Positions 60,773-64,000 of a stretch of 64,000 nucleotides of DNA are shown piece by piece. The DNA comes from Bradyrhizobium cenepequi (GTDB lineage: Bacteria > Pseudomonadota > Alphaproteobacteria > Rhizobiales > Xanthobacteraceae), in the NCBI RefSeq assembly GCF_020329485.1, contig NZ_JAGKJI010000024.1:124001-188000 (forward strand), in the 5' to 3' direction. The notes beneath the pieces were generated by a model. That model was not told the DNA's origin and did not search any database. It saw only the letters and a program-made list of their open reading frames with translations. The translations under genes were made by a program, and so were the position numbers. Within the stretch, counting starts at the first letter, position 1, and the number at the start of each line of letters is the position of its first letter.

Positions 60773-61072
60773 GACGACACGCCAACTGATGCTCGAATAC
60801 ATGCGATGACCCGGCATCGATTAAATGCACCGTCACCGTAATTGGAATCCGCTAGAAGGCGGTGCCGACAGGCTTACACCGCAAGCTTGATCGCGGCCCG
60901 TTTCATAGTGGCGAGTTCGTAGCGCACGATTCGAAGCCCCCAGCTTGGGAGCTTGAATCACAACCGTCAGGTCAAACACAATGCTCGGGCCGGCAACCGT
61001 TTGGAGCAAAGCGGACATCAAGTGGTAGGCAGAGCCCGCGGAATCGGTCGAAAATGACCCTTTCCGGTCTTC
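60773..61072. repeat. Direct repeat A flanking the Rieske segment
   Basis: About 300 bases that align with 63651-63870 in the same orientation (CCAACTGATGCT-GAATACATGCGATGACCCGGCA, here given as CCAACTGATGCT and ATACATGCGATGACC, then CACAACCGTCAGGTC and GGTCGAAAATGACCC). Relative to copy B it holds an additional 66 bases (60884-60949) bounded by AGCTTGA direct repeats. Small frames read through it on the minus strand in both copies but are not conserved end to end. Confidence 0.75.
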
Positions 61073-61078
61073 AGATGT

Positions 61079-61116
61079 CGAAACCCATCCTTGTTGCCGC
61101 GGTTTCGTGATGGGTT
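61079..61116. repeat. Partial copy of the GATGGGTTTCG palindrome
   Basis: CGAAACCCATCC and GATGGGTTTCGC face each other, repeating the inner arms of the inverted repeat at 4267-4353 with a different loop. It directly follows direct repeat A. Confidence 0.55.
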
Positions 61117-61188
61117 TCGCAAATGCTCAACCGACCTACGGACCGGGTCTGAGACGGCCTACAACCGGCGTTGAAGCGACGAGCTTCG

Positions 61189-61350
61189 CTATTTGGGTAT
61201 ACAGTGCCACTCAAATTTCCCGTGCATCGTGTCAGCCATCTTAGCCACGACTTTACCAGCTCCTTGACACGATTGTTCCGTTTGAGACTCTGCGGTGCTT
61301 GTACTTGGAGTGCCGTTGGCTGCGACAATCACGTAGATGAGAATCCACAT
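61189..61350 (-). CDS. Small protein, 53 aa
   Basis: Starts at ATG 61350 with an excellent ribosome-binding site (GGCAGGAGGAGCTGAG ends at the start) and stops with TAG. The product begins with a hydrophobic stretch (MWILIYVIVAANG), has two Cys (QSCQGAGK and WHCIPK), and ends in CIPK; the two Cys could pair in an oxidising compartment. The pattern 'short hydrophobic start, one Cys in a helix, C-x-P-x end' resembles small Bradyrhizobium exported proteins I recall. Too short to be picked by length-limited gene calling. Function unknown. Confidence 0.6.
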   Translation of the reverse strand: MWILIYVIVAANGTPSTSTAESQTEQSCQGAGKVVAKMADTMHGKFEWHCIPK

Positions 61351-61814
61351 CTCAGCTCCTCCTGCCAAACTCTTGCGAATGATCGTGATTGTAGTCCGCC
61401 GAGCGAGGCGCAGTTTGCCGGGATTGCTGCTCTTGCATTATTCTTGCCAATTAAGCGCGTGCGCATCCCAATGCGAAGCGAACAATGCACATTTTCCGCT
61501 GTTGGCGCCCCTGATTGCAAGGGTGCAATCCAGTTGCGCAGCCGCTCGCCGTCGTCGCCGAGACTGTTACCTGCGTACAATTGAGCCTCAGTTGTAGATC
61601 GGCGTGGGGTCCCGACGCCGATCGGCGCCGTAAGCTCTTGATTCGTCTGACACCAGAGGGGTCCATCGTGGGCGCCGACACACAGCCGGTACGCGTAACG
61701 TGAAGTTGCGTTGCATCGCACATCGCGAAACCTATTTGTACCTAGTGGAGCAGGTTTACGGCTGCTGCTGCAGCGGGGGGGTGTCGCATATGCAGCCGAC
61801 TCAAGGAGGCTGAC
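61351..61814. other. Gene-poor interval with a palindrome
   Basis: No frame here has convincing composition. GATCGGCGT and ACGCCGATC (61597-61623) form a 9-bp dyad with the spacer GGGGTCCCG. The last bases, AAGGAGGCTGAC, are the ribosome-binding site of the next gene. Confidence 0.4.
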
Positions 61815-62231
61815 ATGAACAGTCCGCTTGATCTCGACAACCCTCGCACCACGGATCGACTCCATCCAATGGTTTACGCCGCCCTCGCGGGTCTTGCGGT
61901 ATGGCTGGTCGTGGCCGCATGGGTCTTCTTCTCCGGCGGAGGATACATTGACCTCGACCTCGGTGTCGTCAGCGTCCTTGTCGTCATGTTGATCGCCATC
62001 CCTTCCGCCCTACTTTCGATCGGGCGAACCTTCAAACTCTCCGATCCGAATCGCATCAGTAGCGGCAAGTTTCGTGATTGGATATCGGGTGATTTCGATA
62101 TGCGGCAGGGCCGGCGGACAAGCATGAGTGCAGCCATCGAGATCCTGTTGCCGATGATGGCTGCGGTGCTCGGTATCACGGCGATCGGCATCGTGTTCGA
62201 TTTGACCGCAATGGGTACCCACTTGCACTAG
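61815..62231 (+). CDS. Membrane protein, three helices, 138 aa
   Basis: ATG 61815 follows AAGGAGGCTGAC, a strong site. Helices: residues about 19-40 (MVYAALAGLAVWLVVAAWVFF), 46-67 (LDLGVVSVLVVMLIAIPSALL), and 108-131 (AAIEILLPMMAAVLGITAIGIVF), with a cytoplasmic loop of 40 residues in between (SDPNRISSGKFRDWISGDFDMRQGRR, shown in part). Convergent with the Rieske gene, 112 bases apart. No family recognised. Confidence 0.75.
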   Translation: MNSPLDLDNPRTTDRLHPMVYAALAGLAVWLVVAAWVFFSGGGYIDLDLGVVSVLVVMLIAIPSALLSIGRTFKLSDPNRISSGKFRDWISGDFDMRQGRRTSMSAAIEILLPMMAAVLGITAIGIVFDLTAMGTHLH

Positions 62232-62343
62232 TAGGCATATCGTCCATGTCTCGCAACACTCCGGTGAGACCCGGAAGTGGTCCGAACGCATCACAGCGGG
62301 CTGGCGAATGCGCAAACTACTTCAGACCAACATCGAAACGGAT

Positions 62344-62997
62344 CTAGATCTGGCTGATCGAAGCAAAATCAAAATGTTCATTCGGCGGGTTCTCGCCGAT
62401 GCGGATTCTGGTATCGCTCACCAAATGATAAGGTGGGACCGGGAGGTTGTAGGGCGCCGGGACCCCGCGAAACACGCGTCCCGCAAGATCATACTTGGAG
62501 CCGTGGCACGGACAGAAATAGCCGCCCGGCCAATTCGGTGCGGGCTGAGTTGCATTCTGCTGAGGCTCGAACTCTGGAATGCACCCGAGATGAGTGCAGA
62601 TGCCGATGATGACGCCATACTCCGGCTTGATCGAACGATGCCAATTCTCCGCGTAAGGCGGCTGCTGCAGTTCGGATGAACGGGGATCGGCCAATTGCGC
62701 GAGCAGCGCGGGATCCCTGAGCGTCTGCAACGCCTTCGGCGTGCGATGGGTCACGAAAACCGGTCTGCCCCGCCATCGCACCGCGACCTGTTGGCCCGGC
62801 GCGACCTTGTCGAGATCGAGCTCGATCGGGCCGCCTGCAGCCAGCGTCGAAGCGTCCGGATCCATTTGGCTGACAAACGGGACAATCGATGCCGCGACAC
62901 CGATGGCGCCGAAAGCCGCGGTTGCGATGTACAGAAAATCGCGACGTGTCGTTTTACCGGACGGAGCAACGGTCGGGATGAAAGTTTGTTTGGACAT
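62344..62997 (-). CDS. Rieske iron-sulfur protein of a cytochrome bc1-type complex
   Basis: A 217-residue ubiquinol-cytochrome c reductase iron-sulfur subunit. Tat-type N terminus TTRRDFLYIATAAFGAIGV with a single membrane anchor, then the Rieske fold with cluster ligands Cys134/His136 in CTHLGC and Cys162/His165 in CPCHGS; Cys139 and Cys164 form the family disulphide. ATG 62997 has GAGGAGTTCGCC upstream; nine codons above are not conserved. No cytochrome b or c1 gene is beside it, so it is a stand-alone copy, probably additional to a regular fbcFH operon. Confidence 0.9.
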   Translation of the reverse strand: MSKQTFIPTVAPSGKTTRRDFLYIATAAFGAIGVAASIVPFVSQMDPDASTLAAGGPIELDLDKVAPGQQVAVRWRGRPVFVTHRTPKALQTLRDPALLAQLADPRSSELQQPPYAENWHRSIKPEYGVIIGICTHLGCIPEFEPQQNATQPAPNWPGGYFCPCHGSKYDLAGRVFRGVPAPYNLPVPPYHLVSDTRIRIGENPPNEHFDFASISQI

Positions 62998-63650
62998 GGC
63001 GAACTCCTCGTGTCGACAGGGCACCGACGGCGGAGGCGTTGTGCTCGGTCGAACTCAGCGATGCCCCAAGACTGTTCAAAGCCGGCTAGATCACCTGATA
63101 AACGAAGGCCAAGTCCATTTAACGGAAGCCATGTCGTGATGCCACCACCCGTTTTGCAGTGTCGATTCACCGCGAACATTCTCAGACGAAACGTGGTGAT
63201 GCTTCGCATCATTCCAATATCCGCACGCGCAATTCGCGCTATCCTTACGCATTTTTAATTTCTCGCACGAGCACGTGTCTCGCTCTCGGGCCTGTGGCAA
63301 CACAGCCAACTATCGGGAAGTCCTGGCGCTTGCGGCCACCAACCCCGCGATCGACATCAACGACATCGCCACCGCGACCCAGCGTGATCGGCCCAAATGC
63401 GGCTTCTACATCAATCATCGAACAGCAGATCGTGAACGACGCCGAGCGGATCACCGCGCGATGAACCGAGGCGCGAACTTCCGCTCATGGCCCATCGCGC
63501 CATTTAGCTGTCAAACGGTAACCGCGTCGCTCCAAGGGGCACAGCGGACATTGCTTCGCTGCGTTGCACCGGCGGGTTCATGAGAACACGGCCCAATCTG
63601 GCCCGGTCCGGGCCGGAGGACCGTGCGGCCTTCCCCCTGGATCGACGATC
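62998..63650. other. Gene-poor interval upstream of the Rieske gene
   Basis: This must include the Rieske promoter. Around 63325-63465 a stretch looks like decayed coding sequence (two overlapping frames each read plausibly for 20-30 residues, for example LALAATNPAIDINDIATATQ, then shift), but I cannot assign it. Remaining bases show nothing recognisable. Confidence 0.35.
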
Positions 63651-63870
63651 GCCAACTGATGCTTGAATACATGCGATGACCCGGCACCGATTAAATGCAC
63701 CGTCATTGGAATCGGCTAGAAGGCGGCGCCGACAGGCCTGCACGTGAGCTTGAATCACAACCGTCAGGTCCAACACAATGCTCGGGCCGGCAAGAGTTTG
63801 CAGCAGAGCGGGCATCAAATGGTAGGGCAGAGCCCGCGGAATGGGTCGAAAATGACCCATTTGCGGCATC
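63651..63870. repeat. Direct repeat B flanking the Rieske segment
   Basis: About 220 bases aligned with 60773-61072 on the same strand, lacking the 66-base segment between the AGCTTGA boundaries. Ends with GGGTCGAAAATGACCC, a short palindrome present in both copies. Confidence 0.75.
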
Positions 63871-64000
63871 AGGCGGAGCGCCATCTGCCGCCTGCCAGGT
63901 ACCATTTCCCGCTAGCCGACCGACCGCAAAGTGCTAGTCTCCAGCCGTTGTCACGCGGGTCACATGAAAGGGCTGAGGTTCCGCATCATGCCCGAGTGAG
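63871..64000. other. Right edge, no gene seen
   Basis: The final 130 bases contain no open frame that could be assigned. An ATG close to the edge is followed at once by a stop (ATGCCCGAGTGA). Whatever gene comes next begins outside the window. Confidence 0.4.

Noticed and set aside
63159..63583. Two overlapping plus-strand frames upstream of the Rieske gene
   Set aside because: Each looks protein-like for only 20-30 residues and no start or family can be justified; at most a decayed fragment.
1..64000. tRNA, rRNA or riboswitch genes
   Set aside because: Read on both strands, no tRNA-like T-loop/acceptor combination, rRNA segment or known riboswitch core was recognised; a covariance-model scan could still find one.

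Overview
The window is a high-GC alphaproteobacterial chromosome segment and reads as Bradyrhizobium or a close relative. The reasons are the feuPQ - ccmI/E/F/H (cycHJKL) - degP - two-component - glnE block known from rhizobia, a Porin_2-type porin, the small conserved proteins, and several families of palindromic dispersed repeats of the kind that genus carries. The organism call is inference from gene content and recalled synteny; no search was run. I see no rRNA, tRNA or CRISPR array.

Layout. 1-4.2 kb: 5' part of a penicillin-binding protein 1A (minus strand, cut by the window edge), a YcgN-type Cys-cluster protein and a DHA2 drug exporter. 4.2-5 kb: a perfect 31-bp inverted repeat, then the first copy of a ~450-bp structured repeat. 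5-13.5 kb: a TPR-CHAT protease-like protein, a double-hotdog thioesterase, a ThDP enzyme, a porin and a lone Flp pilin. 13.5-16.1 kb: Ku and small proteins. 16.2-28 kb: nucleotide-sugar genes (UDP-glucuronate epimerase, ugd, rfbB, rfbA, galE) mixed with a TetR/membrane-protein pair that shares an operator, a PPP-type phosphatase, a VanZ-like protein and small hypotheticals. 28-45 kb: feuP-feuQ, a conserved unknown, ccmI-ccmE-ccmF-ccmH for cytochrome c maturation, a chemoreceptor, degP, a second two-component pair and glnE. 45-52 kb: NAD-dependent formate dehydrogenase operon fdsGBA-fdhD-fdsD with a divergent LysR regulator. 52.3-60 kb: opgD-opgH for periplasmic glucans, a PAS histidine kinase and a CDF metal exporter. 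60-64 kb: a repeat-rich, gene-poor tract with a stand-alone Rieske protein, a small membrane protein and a 53-aa small gene.

How the parts fit. The sugar genes supply UDP-GlcA, UDP-GalA, UDP-Gal and a dTDP-4-keto-sugar to the cell surface, but no glycosyltransferase is linked to them. FeuPQ (envelope/osmotic signalling in rhizobia), DegP, the second two-component pair, OpgDH and the porin are all envelope functions. The Ccm proteins, formate dehydrogenase and Rieske protein belong to respiratory chains.

The least explained object is the ~450-bp repeat present at 4.38-4.83 kb and 60.04-60.53 kb. The two copies have diverged, but their hairpins stay paired through compensatory changes, which points to a conserved folded RNA (or cruciform) rather than a protein gene. 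A second direct-repeat pair (60.77 and 63.65 kb) brackets the Rieske segment.
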